Shown: positions 21,777 to 34,111, numbered from the stretch's first letter. The stretch is DNA of 64,000 nucleotides from Aplectana chamaeleonis (GCA_029168955.1 JAPDOI010000039.1:868001-932000); one strand, 5' to 3'. The notes: generated from the letters alone by a model not told the origin. Numbers and translations are program-made.

Positions 21777-22760
21777 GGGAAGTGTTTAGAGTGTCAAACG
21801 CATCTGCGAAAACGACTAATATCGTTAGTATCTTTTCTGGCTAAGTAGTAAAAATGCGCAGTATCCCGCCTTGAGCTGCAGGTACAAAAAAGTTATGAGC
21901 ATTTTTCAAGCCCCGCGAAAAGGCTAGGGTACAAGGCGGACCAGGCATTTTTTTTAAGTTTAAAAATTTTTCTCGGATTTAGCTCAGAACTTGTATGTAT
22001 GGGTAATCTAGGGTGCTGAAAACGAATCTGGAATCCATTTGTCGAAATTTAGAGGTATACTGCAGGTTACGGTAGGTAACATGTCATTTAGGAGACAAAA
22101 CCCACCTTAGTGTTTTGAAAATCGACAAACGGACGTTAAATTCGAATTCTCCACCCCGAATAACACCCTTATACAAATTTTCAGTAAAATATAAGATTTT
22201 ATTCAAATTACCGTATACCCACCGTAATCTACCGTGAACTGCAAAAAATCGATAAACGGACTCCAGATTCGTGTTCAACACTCCAAATACCTCTCAGAGC
22301 ATGATTCTGAGACATATCTATCGTATAAATCCGGAAATCTCGAATGTGGCGTTTTTCCCTTGAAATTTTCCTCGGTTGGGAAGCTTCTAACGAATTTAGC
22401 CGAAAACTTTGGAAAATCAACTAATAAACGACAGATCCGTGATCAGCGCCCCGAAAAAACACCTGGGAGAATTTTAAGTCGAATCTGGAACATTTTTCTA
22501 AAACGCTTCCAGAGCCCTCTCTTCCAGAGTAATCGATTCGCCCAACCGAAAATTCGTACAAGTCCAAAACGCTTCCAGTCTGGACAAAGTATGGAAAATG
22601 TGCCTTCACTCAAATTTTGCAAAGGGGGGGGTAGTTTTGTGCGCTGAACACATTTATGAGGTCCTTTCCGGATTTTCGAAGACCTCTGACACTGTCTGAC
22701 ATAAAAATTAATGACTTCAATCAAAACTTCTAAAATTCGGGTTGGCATCTGGAATTGATC
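21777..22760. repeat. Old dispersed repeat K, copy 1
   Basis: Blocks such as AAACGCATCTGCGA, CCCACCGTAATCTACCGTGA and GATAAACGGACTCCAGATTC recur, partly inverted, at 29600-29760, 30600-30990 and 32160-32400. Boundaries are unclear and there is no ORF with known motifs. It may be a decayed large element. Confidence 0.45.
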
Positions 22761-23129
22761 TCAAAAGTCTTTTCTGATAGCTCGATCTTTGCAGGTCAAA
22801 AGTAATAGTTTTTGTTCACGTCCACTTGTAAACTTGCCAAAAAAGTTTACCACCGCTCGTTTCCGTGTAGTTTGTTTAATTTTCGGAGCTGTTTTTTAGC
22901 TGAGTGTGATTAACCGTTTGAAAACGCAAATCATTTTCTATACGAATATTGCTGCGCTCCCAGTAAAACTTGGGGGTTCCTGAATCCCAAGCGCTTGGGC
23001 AGTGGGGTGATCCTCTTGCTCAAACGCAGGGTGTGCGACAACAACGGTCCTTGTCTCGTTCTAATGAGAATGTACATAGATATGGCCATCACTTCTTCGG
23101 ATTTCAGAAAAAAAATCGAACAATGCATT

Positions 23130-23540
23130 TTTTAAATTACGAATGAACGAATTTTTCGAATTACGCTTTTCTAAAAATTTTGATGGAATGAATAAACTTG
23201 AACGCCGGTTCTCTGTTCGATTCGAATGAATATTCGTAAACTTTTTTCGATTGTTCGAGTTTTTCGATTTGAGTGTTCGAATTATGCCCGAGTAAATCAT
23301 GACTATTTCTTCACATGGGATTACTCAGAAACTGGAACATTGTCGTGACTCAAAAGTTCCCCAATACTGGAAAAAATCGAGTATTTCAATTTTCCGGATG
23401 AATCGAATTTTCGAAAAGCCGAACACTTCGAATTCATGAGTAAATCGAATATTCGAAAAAATCAGACGCCGGAATTTCCGAGTGAATCGAGTGTTTGGAC
23501 ACTCGAATAACCGAATTATTCAAATATTATCAAAATGTGA
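23130..23540. repeat. TTCGAATT-type block
   Basis: Irregular TTCGAAT/ATTCGAA repeats separated by short linkers such as CGAGTAAATC. Same class as 3197-3420 and 63820-64000. Confidence 0.7.
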
Positions 23541-23848
23541 GTAGTTGTTACTCGATTCGATCCCAAGTATACACATACAGGAAGGCATTTTTTAATATGT
23601 GGGTCGATATTTCAGAATCCAGTGTAACCTGGCCCACTATGATTCTTTGGGGTTACTATCAGTGATTTTGCATAGGATTTCTGATTTTCAATCAGTCGTC
23701 GTAGTTTATGACAGAAACACCGCCACTTTATCACCCCGCATCAGCGGCACTTTCTCGAAAATCTAATAAACGTGTAACGAATTCGTGTTGAGCAACTTAG
23801 AGGGCCCCATGAGCAACGTTTTGTCAAACCTTGAACTCTGAACAAAAC

Positions 23849-24644
23849 TACAATACCCACGCTAAGTTTTGTAAAAACGGGGAGCATCTGGCAAACTGGA
23901 CAAGAAAGCGTCCGATGCATGTAACTTTGTTGAATGAAGACTTCTTTGAATTCTGAAAACGCTATCATATTCACCGAATAAATTGCTACCTATTCATGTC
24001 ACTTGTGCGCCGAAGTTCCCTAAGAGCACTTCGTTTTTGAAAAAAATTGTTTGTGCAATCGTTTTTCAAAAACGTCGCGCGCGGCGAAGTGCGGCGGAAC
24101 TTTGAGCAGTATTTGTACAATTAATGAAGAGCAATCGGTATGTTTTCTTCAAAAATTAGGTGCAGGTGAGAGAATCTATAGGTTTGTTCAGGTTGAATTT
24201 TTGAAATCCTCAATTAAACACGTTTGAGAACTACCTGAAAAGTCGAAGTTTTGTTGCGAAATCCCCGGACTCATAAATGAAAGATTTCAAAAATTCAACC
24301 TAAACAAACCTTGAGATTCTCCCACCTGCACCCAATTTATGAAGAAAGCATACAGATTGCTCTTCCATTACTTGTACAAATACTGCCCAAAGTTTCGCCG
24401 CATTCGCCGCTCGCGACGTTTTTTGAAAAACGATTGCAAAAACTATTTCCTTCAAAAACGAAGTGCTCTTAGGGAACTTCGGCAGACAAGTGACACGATT
24501 AGGTAGCAATTTATTCTGCGAATATGATAGCGTTTTCAGAACTCAAAAAAGTCTTCATTCAAAAAAGTTGCACGTATCGGACGCTTTTTTGCCAAGTTTG
24601 CCAGATGCTCCCCGTTTTTACAAAACTTGGCGCGGGTATTGTAC
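23849..24644. repeat. Long palindrome, ~362-bp arms
   Basis: The left arm 23849-24212 is the diverged reverse complement of 24283-24644 around a 70-bp spacer. Matching landmarks are GAAAACGCTATCATATTC / GAATATGATAGCGTTTTC and AAGAGCACTTCGTTTTTG / CAAAAACGAAGTGCTCTT. No transposase. It looks like a foldback element. Confidence 0.85.
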
Positions 24645-25235
24645 CTCATACCTAGCGTAAACTTTCGGAAAGGGAGAAAAGGTACATACATGGAGCTCAG
24701 CTGTGTTGCTCACCACCAAACAGCACGATTATGAGCAACATTTTAGCGAAAGTTGAATAAAAATTCTTTGACAGCGCCCTAAATTTCAAAAAGGCGAACA
24801 CGAAGTGCGGTTCAATTATAGAAAGATGTTTAAGATGCAACGTGTCAACTACGTTCTGAGTGAAGCACTATTAGTTAAAGGCAGTGTTCACGATAATCTT
24901 CGATTTTGAGATTAATCGCTAAATCGATTGTTTGGCACCCGATTAGAACTGAAATGACGAAGAAACCGAGAAAAACGCACCAGAAGGGCACGAAATCCTC
25001 AAGTATCAGCCCGCCTCTTAAGTATCAATGGAACTGTTCGTTGTGACAATGAGATCTTTTGTGGACCCGCCTACTGCAATTCTCCATTCTGTCTTGCTCT
25101 GTTCTTTCCTTCGGGCCCTAACTAATACTGTTTTGCCCAAAATATTCTTCCATTTTCGATTAGTCCCATTTTCTACCGGTGACAACCACCGTGAACATGT
25201 TCATCCAACCAGACAACTAGCCCAGGCCATAGAAT

Positions 25236-26716
25236 TGTGGTGCGCGCGAAGCGCGCACCAGATTTGGTTTTGAATTGGCCACGCGCGCAACCCCTTTTTC
25301 GAAATCAGAGTTCAGAGTGAACGTAGGAATTAGAGCTAAATTGCATTAAAAAGAGCGCAAAAAGTTGGTCTAAGTGCCCGAAAATGGTTTAGGACGGTTC
25401 ACTGGTTTTCGAGTAAAAATTGAAAGACCGCGCGTTTTTGTTGTTAATCTCCTTTTTTTCAGACGGCGTTCACGATCTTGCGGGTACACTTAAAATTGAG
25501 CTAGGGAGCTCATTTTCGGACAGGAGGCTGGAAATGGATGCAGGTCGCTCCTATTCCAATTTGAACTTGATACCTTAACTTTGAAGGGTACCTCAAAATC
25601 GTGGGTTTGTATACTAAATTATCCGTGGAGCACGAAAACTGATTTTTTCTGCTACTGCTGTGGAGACCGGAGTGTGTGGGTGAATCCGCAGCCAATTAAC
25701 ACAGGTCGTCGGAGATAAGTACTGAACTTGCCTGAATCCGTACTCATGACACGTCATCGATCGATAATCAACATTATCGATTTTCGCACTATTTGCACAA
25801 AATGCGGCTAGGAGTGGGGACTGCTGATGGGATTGGTTTTCTTGGTGGGAGAATTTTGCTCATCAGTCATTATCGATAAATACCAATCAATAATATTGAT
25901 TTTTTCGCCTGTTGCACACAATGCCGCAATGATTTTTGATTGTTGATGGCTATAAGTCACTTGTTTGGGAAATTCTTCTCATCATGCAGGATCAAGAATT
26001 AAATTAAATTTTCTTCAATTATCGATATTATTAAGTTCTCACATAATGCACAAAATGCGGCAATGAGTGGTATTTTTTATGGTTTTGGGTCACAAGTTTC
26101 AGAAATTGTACTCATACGACAATATCGTCTGTTAGATGTTTCATCATTCCAAAATGGAAAACGTTGAGCAAAATTGAAGTTAGAAAGGGAACCTTCGGGA
26201 AAAATATGTGAAATTTCTGAAAATTTAGCTTCCTGGCAAAAGTAGCGATTTGGCAATGGTGGAAAAAGCTTCAAAAATATCTTGAAATATCTTAGAAAAT
26301 GATTTGGCGTTAAATGTCCTGGAAATATAAAAAGCTAGAAATGAAGTTAAATAACCAAAAATGCGATTTGGTGGTCGATCATTTCACAGCTTCTCCGTTA
26401 AACTTATCAGAACGAAATCAAGCGCGCAACAGTAAGCCATTTTTGAAAGCTGTAATAAGGGAATCAGCAAGGTCAAACTAGGCGAACTCCATTCCATATC
26501 GTGCTTGATTTCGTTTTGATAAGTTTAACGGAGAAGCTTGTGAAATGATCGACCACCAAATCGCATTTTTGGTTATTTCACTTCATTTCCTAGCTTTTTT
26601 ATATTTCCAGGCCATTTTACGCCAAATCATTTTTTAAGATATTTCAAGATATTTTTGAAGCTTTTTCCACCATTGCCAAATCGCTACTTTTGCCAGGAAG
26701 CTAAATTTTCAGAAAT
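25236..26716. mobile_element. Insertion: hairpin end plus 210-bp inverted arms
   Basis: This interrupts a subfamily A element. Its left edge carries a perfect hairpin (25238-25260). Its right 500 bp is an inverted repeat: 26211-26420 against 26505-26716, with landmarks AGCGATTTGGCAATGGTGGA and its complement. The centre (25261-26210) is AT-rich with no recognisable ORF. The class is unknown. The hairpin is not followed by CTRR, so a canonical Helitron is not supported. Confidence 0.65.
25238..25260. repeat. Perfect 10-bp hairpin with GAA loop
   Basis: Arms TGGTGCGCGC and GCGCGCACCA around GAA, again a GCGAAGC core. It sits within a few bases of the insertion junction. Confidence 0.8.
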
Positions 26717-26843
26717 AGTGTCACTGAAATAAGACGAATTAGTGCGTTTCTCTCCATTTCTTCATGATTTTGGTAACACTTAGAGGCCAACGCTTCGTTT
26801 TCTATGAAGAACTCGGGGATAAGAATCATCGTGAACACTGCCT

Positions 26844-27337
26844 TTAAAGGCAGTGTTCGCGATGAAAATCGTTTTTCTGTTTTTCCGCCTATCTTGAAAA
26901 CGGCCCCATGCTGATTCCAATGGTGTCTCTGAAATCATACAAGACCTTCTGTGAACGCAGGTATGGTCCCTCAAAGATTGAGCTATGGAAACATGGTGGA
27001 CGAGTTGTCCGAGGCTTGTAACTTCCGTCTTTTGCAGCCGATCTATGCGAGCTGACCTGAGTAAAGAGAGAAGCTGAGAATGAAGGGAAGAACGGTGCTA
27101 ATGATTGAAAATCATCGCTCATCTTACGATCTCGAGCATTCATTTGTTCACCTCGGTGGGCGTGTGATGCGCTTTTGGGGTTTCCAATGCGCTCGAAGTT
27201 GCAACTTCGGGCTCTTTTGGGGCTCTTCCTGGCTCGTATTTATGCGTTCTTTCGACGTTAACGTTACAGAGTGTCCCTCCACTACCCAATCCTAGTGGAA
27301 TTTCGAAAACTTTTTTCATCGTGAACACTGCCTTTAA
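26844..27337. mobile_element. TTAA element, subfamily B (494 bp)
   Basis: Starts TTAAAGGCAGTGTTCGCGAT and ends ATCGTGAACACTGCCTTTAA. It shares its left TTAA with the preceding element. Other B copies: 32507, 33628 (partly), 34108 and 45681. Confidence 0.9.
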
Positions 27338-27420
27338 AGGAACCATGTGCCCATCTCTGTAGCGAGCGTAATATTGCTTCAAACCCATTTGCACTCCCGA
27401 CAACTTTTTCATCTTTCCAG

Positions 27421-27512
27421 GCAGTGCACTTTCACAAGGAACATTTGAAAACCAATTAATCCCAAGACTCTCTTTGTTACAATTTGACAAGACCAAATGC
27501 GCCGTGATTCAG
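27421..27512 (+). CDS. Candidate internal exon, unknown protein
   Basis: A good nematode acceptor (polypyrimidine tract ending TTTCCAG at 27414-27420) precedes an open stretch reading SALSQGTFENQLIPRLSLLQ, then FDKTKCAVIQ. It ends in CAG followed by GT at 27513. Entry phase is 2 nt and exit phase 0. No protein family is recognised and no partner exons are certain. The plus strand is also open in short pieces at 27811-27925 and 28520-28694. A subfamily B element lies 83 bp upstream. The antisense frame is open too, so the strand is likely but not certain. Confidence 0.4.
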
Positions 27513-29235
27513 GTTTTGCTTTCATACAGCAACCGGTGCTGATCGCAAGCCGACTTTTCTAATCCAACAATTGTAGTCGCTCCGTAGCTTGACTTTCACT
27601 TCGCGACCCCGTCGTCATCCGTACTTATCCTCTTCGCGGCACAACAGAGAAACTCCTCGCAAGCGGCTCAGCGACGGCAAATCACGGATTTGCGGATATC
27701 CGACTAGCCGGAGGAAAGAACTGGCCTTGACGCTCCGTGGCGCATCCGCTGCCGTTCCCTGTGGCACCCTCCCCCTATAAAGGCGCAGAATCGCGCCCAA
27801 ACACATTTGCCTCGTCGCAGACCTGTTGCTCCACCACTTCTTCCTTACAACCACGTGCCTCAATTTTGGAAGTCGAACTTGACAATCAATTTCCGAAAAC
27901 ACGCTCAAGACAATATTCACTGTGACAATAGTTTCGAGTTCCATTTTTGCCAGAATTGAATAGTTGGCTTAACTTTATGAAAGGTACATCGGTGAAACCG
28001 TCGTTGCTGCCGGAATGTATACAAAACAGGAAGAACCCCTCTCTTGAACATTCCAAAAAGATTATCAGGAAACCTCAACTGCAGGATTTTAGTGCTTCGA
28101 GCGCAACCAACCAAATAAAACTAATCAAGTTCGGAATGGTTTGTTGACTCTCCATGTTCTCATATCCGTTTGGCTTGATTTCTGAGGAACATACCTCAAC
28201 TCAGACGAGAAATTCTGTAACAGAAGTATAACGAACTCTTTCAAATTTTTCTTGATCACAAGATGCCCGAAGCCTTTTTTTCGCTTGAGGAGGACGATCC
28301 GTGTTTTTCTTTCAATAATTCTGAGGACACGAGAACAATCTTGTGATGTTCGAGATCTAAATAAAATACGTACGTATGCATACAATAGCGGACCAAAGTA
28401 TCGGAACACCCCATTCCGTGAGGTCCACCCTTTCATCCATTCTTTCGCATCGTGAACGGAAATTCACCAAACTAAAATATGCATTTAGACATTAGGAGTC
28501 TGGCACATTGCCGAAGTTTATCTCGATTCAATTCAATTTCTGAGAGGAAAATTCAAACAGCGTTGAGGTCTTTTGCGCCAAATATATGTATTTTTCCCGA
28601 GCTGCTTCCTTTATGGCCAAAATTTTGCATTGATTGCACATTAGATGAACTCTGCAAGGACTTTTTGTACCATCTTAAAGGAAGTTTTTCTTGAGTTCTG
28701 AAGGCGGTCGTCTCCTGGATGGCCGAGTGAAATTTCGCACACCTAATTTTCACTGCCAAACGTGAATGAGAAGTCTTATCATAAGTGCTTTGAAAACAGC
28801 TCATTATTCCATCCATAGTGCTCATGCAGGTATGATTCCATACTGATTCATTTCAAACATTTTAATTTTTTTGGAAAAATCTACAAAAATGCCCTTCTTC
28901 CATGGATGACCGTTTCCGTTGGCAGCTCCGTTTCCACATTTAATTTTTTTGGGTATGTTCAATAGCAAATGAATACCTAGGGTTTGCAGCTCCAACCTGA
29001 TTGCTTTAAATTTCGCGCTGACTTGAACAAACCTCTTGAAATTGTATTCCAAAATTCATTCAAAATTCTTAACCACTAGCGTTCTAAAACTCAACTTCAA
29101 AGCAGAGGATGACAAAAAATTCAAAGCTCCATGAACAAAGTTCAAAAAACATGCACTACAGTCTGATCCTAGTGGAGTTTTAGGCGGAAAACTGAACTGT
29201 TCGTGAGTGGATGTTCCGATGCATCTTCCCGCTAC
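27513..29235. other. Possibly intronic or decayed gene; unresolved
   Basis: Short coding-like frames appear on the plus strand (for example ALRSFAPNICIFPELLPLWP at 28563-28622) and antisense (for example GKIHIFGAKDLNAV). No frame is supported by paired splice sites. No element termini were noticed, so this may be host gene sequence. Confidence 0.25.
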
Positions 29236-29430
29236 TGTATATGCACACGTTAGGTCCGTGGCTTGTATCCTCAAATAAAAACTGGAGGGCGGTTTAAATC
29301 TCCTCGGCGGCCAGCTGCCAACTAACAACCAGCCGCTGGTAAGATTTAAACCGCCGCGCCAGCCGCTGGTGAGATTCAAATGTTTCCTTCTTGAGGAAAC
29401 AAGCCACCGACCCAAGTGTACATATGCACA
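29236..29430. repeat. Nested hairpins
   Basis: The outer pair TATGCACACGTTAGGTC / GACCCAAGTGTACATATG is imperfect. The inner pair GGCGGTTTAAATCT / AGATTTAAACCGCC is near perfect. Confidence 0.55.
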
Positions 29431-29939
29431 GCATATGTGCACGCCTTACTAAATCGAAAATGAGGATTGGTTTGAGTGTTCAGTTTTGTAGGCAAAGACA
29501 AATCAGACAACATTACGGAGATTGCCTCCCAGCTCGAATAGTGGTCGTCGTTGCTTATCAAAGGCAGTGTTCACGGTGAAAAAGTTGCCCTTTTTATGGC
29601 ATAAACGTAAGCTTTGGGTCCCTATAACAGGGAAAGTGTTAATGCCTGTAAACGCATCTGCAATAGCGGGTATGTAGTATGGTTAGTGTCTTTTAGGCTT
29701 AAATCGTTAAACTGCGCAGTAACCCTCCCCGATCTACGGCTTCCGAGAAATTACAAGCTTGAAACGGTCGATTTGTAGGCTTTTTGTACCTTTCAAAACG
29801 CGCATTACTCTTTGGAAATTCCGGAAACGGACCTCGTAATGTGTTCAGCTCCCAAAAATACCCACTGCGCAAAGTTTGGGTAAACGCACTTGTTCCAACC
29901 TTTGCACATACTGATAGCGTTTTGGACTTGACTTGTACG

Positions 29940-30545
29940 GATTTTCATTTGGGCGTTTACAGACGATTATAAATTGCCACCAGCACAAAATTTTCACGGT
30001 AAACAAAACTGATGCTACCCAATTGATAAAGGCTTGGGTATAAAAGAGGTGGAGAGCGGTGTGTCTTCATTCGCGCACCGTCCTCTTTCAGTGGCCAGTA
30101 GTTGAGGCTCTACACGGGCTATAATGAAGGGAAACAGTACGACCGGTTTTCAAAATGTCACGGTATCAGGCAGCATATAATCTAAAGCAATATTAGTAGG
30201 ACCTGGTGAGGTTGCGGACTCGTCCTAACATACAGTAGTTTGTTAGTGGTATCGCTTATTTTTCCGGAACAGCTTCGATAGGTCGGTGAGTCTGTGTGTT
30301 CACCGATACGACCACATCTTTGGAAGCAATGAAAACAGGTGAAAATGTGAGAGTGGAAGTTATTTCGGAAAAATGAGTGATAAGACTATCAGGCTACAGT
30401 ATGTTAAGAAGAATCCGCAACCTCACCAGGTCCTACTTCCATTGCTGTAGACTATATGTACATGGAAAACTCTTGAAAGAAAAACTATTGCACTTCTGTG
30501 AGAATTTTGTGTCGGTGGCAAATTATAAACTTTTGGCGTTTACTT
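29940..30545. repeat. Palindromic foldback element, ~300-bp arms
   Basis: ACGATTATAAATTGCCACC at the left pairs with GGTGGCAAATTATAAAC at the right. GGACCTGGTGAGGTTGCGGA pairs with TCCGCAACCTCACCAGGTCC. The turn is near 30283-30306 (TCGGTGAG / TTCACCGA). No coding sequence. Confidence 0.75.
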
Positions 30546-30599
30546 ATACCTGTTGCAGGGCTCTAAAAGCGTTAAAAAATGCTGCACATTTGACTTAGA

Positions 30600-30990
30600 A
30601 TCCGCCTAGGTGGGTTATTTGGGGCGCTGATCACGAATCAGGGGTTCATATAACGATTTTCCGAAGTTTTCGACTAAATTCGTTCGAGGTCTACCATCGG
30701 GGCAGAATTTGAGGGCAAAAAGCCCGGAACGCTACGGTAGAAATGGCTCAAATTGTTCTCTAGAGTTTATTTGAAATGCTAAACACGAGTCTGAGACCCG
30801 TTTATCGATTTTCCACAGCTCACGGTAGATTACGGTGGGTATACTGTAGTTCGGTCAAAGTCCCAGAGTTGACTCAAAATTGCTATGCGGGATATACATA
30901 TTTGGGGTGCTGAATACGAATTTTATGTCCATTTATCAATTCTCGAAATGCTCAGATAGCTTTTGCCCCATCAAAGACGGCGTCCGCGCA
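30600..30990. repeat. Dispersed repeat K, copy 2 (inverted)
   Basis: GCTGATCACGAATCAGGGG, CGGTAGATTACGGTGGGTAT and neighbouring blocks are reverse-complement relatives of 22200-22480. Confidence 0.45.
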
Positions 30991-32160
30991 GAAAACCACA
31001 TCTGGGTTTTTCTTCTCAGTTCAATGTTTGACCCAAGTGAGGCTAGTTGGCAAAACTCGAGACTCCAACGTTGAGTATATTTAATGCTATAGGCCCGTGA
31101 AAACTGCTCCGTGGTCTGAAAAGGCGTTTTACAGGTCGATCTTCGAACACGAGGAACAAAGGCGCCATGACGAAGTCGGAGAGGCCGCGGAAACTTGAAA
31201 TTCTATACTCTTTAAAGGCATCGTACACGATGAAAACCGAATCCCAGCTTTCGCGTTCAGTCGGACTAGTGGGTTATAACAATGTCACTTAGGAAGTCTG
31301 GAGTTTTAACATCGCCTCTGAATGGAGATTTGCTTACCTCAAAAGGGCTTCCTGGGTTTGGGGGCGGGCCCTGGGGACGATCCGTTGTTACAAGGAACAA
31401 AACTCCGTGGTCGCTGCCGGCGATCGTGCGTTGACGCGTCGTAGGGCGCAATTCACTCCCCACTCGATTTCACGTTCGGCATCGATCGAAAGCAGCTGAC
31501 AGCAATGGACGCAGCTGGATAGTAACTCTTCTTCATTTCGTTCGAGAAAAAATGGTCGCTTGTTTGAATGGCGTCCTCGGTGAATTGCTTCCAACGCTGC
31601 GCCAAGGAACGAATCGTAAAACTGTTCCTTGCGTCCTTCGCGCAACTATCCCAGGTAGATGTCGGCGGGAACTTCAAATTTGTTTTGAGCTTTTTTGAAA
31701 TGCGTTTTACTTGAAAAGTTGACGTTTTTGAGGGGGCTTTTTGCAACCTTTAGTCACTATAGGGATATAATAATACGAAAACGTCAAAAACCCAAATATG
31801 GTTTTCATCGTGTACGATGCCTTTAATGCAAGAGAGTCTCAAGTTCAGAGGTGTGAAATAAAACCTTCTTGTTTTTAGAGAATTCACGACAGCAGAAAGG
31901 CGAAAAGATATGTGGAACCTTAAAGGTTTAGGGGTAAAATGAATTCAGACGTTCAAATTTCCGCTATTTGTGTATTGCACAAGACACACTGGACAGACGT
32001 GAAAATAGGACGCTGAATGCTCCGGGGTTTTCAGTCGGGTTTTTCTCAGAAATTTGGGTGTTTCGAGTGGCCTCTTCGCGGTATATTCCAATCCGGTAGG
32101 CCTACCTGTGCAAAATTATAACAAAAATAGGCACGGTTTTTTGCGCGTACGCTGCCTAAT
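30975..32160. mobile_element. Probable G-like element with nested G copy
   Basis: Left end CAAAGACGGCGTCCGCGCAG and right end TTTGCGCGTACGCTGCCTAA resemble diverged G termini and enclose the element at 31212-31826. Without the inner element the outer one would be near 570 bp. Inferred from termini only. Confidence 0.4.
31212..31826. mobile_element. TTAA element, subfamily G (615 bp)
   Basis: Starts TTAAAGGCATCGTACACGAT and ends ATCGTGTACGATGCCTTTAA, perfect inverted termini with TTAA flanks. A copy in the opposite internal orientation is at 38096-38708. Confidence 0.92.
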
Positions 32161-32506
32161 GACACCGTACCTACCGTAACCTACAGTAAGCTTCGGAATT
32201 TTGAAAACTGAATCCCAAATTCGTTTTCAGCCCCCTAATCAAAACCTACATACAAATTTCGAGCAAAATCCGAAAAAAATCTTTTGAGACACCCAAAAAA
32301 TGCCCTTGCCTATCCCAAAGCTTGAAAAACGCTTATAACTTCTTGGAAACTGCAGCTCGGGCCGTTTTCGAGGATGCAGTTACCGCTAAGAGCACGTCCC
32401 TTGTAAGGAGAGTAAGAACGTAAGTACAACAAAAAACAGCCAGGAAATGGGTGAAAATCTCGTGATCTAGCCCACAAATTGAATTACAAGGTCGTGATTC
32501 GGTTAC

Positions 32507-32999
32507 TTAAAGGCACTGTTCGCGATAAACTTCGTCCTCGAATTTTCCATGACAAACGCTTCTCGTGGCTCTCAGAAGCAGAACAGCGTCAACAAAACAG
32601 GACGAAAAGCTACCCAGGAGCCGCAAAACGGCTTAGAAAAGTGGGAAAACCCCGCCATTGTGGGCAAGTCCCGCCTCTTCCCGCCCCTCGACGTGAACAA
32701 AGGAACACTCGAAATCGTGAGTTGAGCGATGGTTTCCCATCCAAAGCCCCGTTCTTCCCTTCATTCTCGACTTCTCTCTTTACTCAGGTCAGCTCGCATA
32801 CATTGGCTGCAAAAGACGAAAGTTACAAGCCTCGGACAACTCGTCTACCATTTTCCCTAGCTCAATTTTTGAGGGAGCATAACTCCATTCCCAGAAGTTC
32901 TTGTACGATTCCAGAAGCATCATTGGAATCAGCATGGGACCGGTTTCAAGATAGGCAAAAAAGCAGAAAAGCGATTTTTATCGCGAACAGTGCTTTTAA
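32507..32999. mobile_element. TTAA element, subfamily B (493 bp)
   Basis: Starts TTAAAGGCACTGTTCGCGAT and ends ATCGCGAACAGTGCTTTTAA. In the middle, long open frames that read like protein are simply B interior sequence shared with four other copies. Confidence 0.88.
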
Positions 33000-33296
33000 T
33001 ATAGCCCTCTTCTGGTAGAGAGTTGAAAAATAAAGCCCTCTACTGGAACTCCTCTCTTCTCTCTGGAGATCCTGAAGCCGGTGATCTTCGGAAACAGACC
33101 TCTCAAACATATTGATCCGCAGCTCTATTTTTTCCCTCCTTCGCTAAAATTCATTAGCATAGTCTTCGCTTCATTGGTACTGCCTGCTGTGGTGGCTGAG
33201 CTTCACCCAAGATCCGAGCTATGCGTGAAAGAAAGATGTTTGTGATTTGCTCGACTCAGAATACTTATCACGAGGTAGCTACAATGAATACCAAAC
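33000..33296. other. No recognisable gene
   Basis: A short spacer between a subfamily B and a shortened subfamily E element. No features seen. Confidence 0.4.
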
Positions 33297-33571
33297 TTAA
33301 AGGCACAGTACAACCCCAGAATCGTTTTTCTGTTTTTTTTGCCTATCTTCAAAACAGTCTCACCTTTATTCTGATGATGTCTTTGGAATTGTACAAGACT
33401 CCCTAATAACGAAGTTATGGCCCCTCTAAGTTGTGCTACAGAAGCATGGTGGACGAGTTGTCAGAGGCTTGCAACGTCCGTCATTTGCAACCGATGTATG
33501 TGAACCGACCTGAATAGAGAAAGAGGCTGAGAATCTCAGATTTCGTCCCTGAGCTTGGACTGTGTATTTAA
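33297..33571. mobile_element. Shortened subfamily E element (275 bp)
   Basis: TTAAAGGCACAGTACAACCC to TTGGACTGTGTATTTAA. About 200 bp shorter than full E copies. Confidence 0.7.
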
Positions 33572-33627
33572 GGATCAGGGAGGACTCGAACCTGCATCGC
33601 ATCGCTTTCCGAGTTAGAGGGTGACCA

Positions 33628-34111
33628 TTAAAGGCAGTGTCCACGATGAAAATCGTTTTTCTGTTTTTCAGCCTATCTTGAAAACGGTCCCATGCTGATT
33701 CCAACGATGTGTCTGAAATCGTACCCGACCTTCTAGGATCAGAGTTATGGTTCCTCAAAAATTGAGCTAGAGAAGCATTGTGGACGAGTTTTCCGAGGCT
33801 TGTAACTTCCGTCTTTTGCAGATGATGTATGCGAGCTGACCTGAGTAAAGAGAGAAGTCGAGAATGAAGGGAAAAACGGTGCTTTTGATCGAAAACCATC
33901 GCTCATTTCGCGATTTCGAGTGTTCCTTCGTTCACGTCGAGAAACTCGACCGCGAGCGGAAGGGCTAGCGCGAGCGGACTTCGGAGCCGTATGGAGCTCT
34001 TTCTGGCTCGCTTTCGTTTGTTCTTTCGACCCCAGTGCTCCAATGAGACTCTGAACTTTCGATTTCCGGCCAAAAACCGAGGACGAAATTTATCGTGGAC
34101 CCTGCCTTTAA
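33628..34111. mobile_element. TTAA element, B/B2 hybrid (484 bp)
   Basis: The left half matches subfamily B. The right end (CGCGAGCGGA repeats, then TTATCGTGGACCCTGCCTTTAA) matches the right end at 43820-44010, a B2 variant. It shares TTAA 34108-34111 with the next element. Confidence 0.85.

Larger units (their letters stand above)
24875..26847. mobile_element. Subfamily A element with 1.48-kb insertion
   Basis: The left portion (24875-25235, starting TTAAAGGCAGTGTTCACGAT) and right portion (26717-26847, ending CCTTTAA) together equal one intact subfamily A copy. Comparison with 40590-40650 shows the break falls in CATAGAAT/ATGTCACTG. The right TTAA (26844-26847) is shared with the next element. 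Confidence 0.85.

Noticed and set aside
25236..25260. Helitron 3' terminus
   Set aside because: The hairpin is present, but CTRR and A/T insertion are not; no Rep/helicase sequence.
32479..33018. 179-residue open frame as a gene
   Set aside because: It lies within a subfamily B element, and the same interior is non-coding in the other copies.
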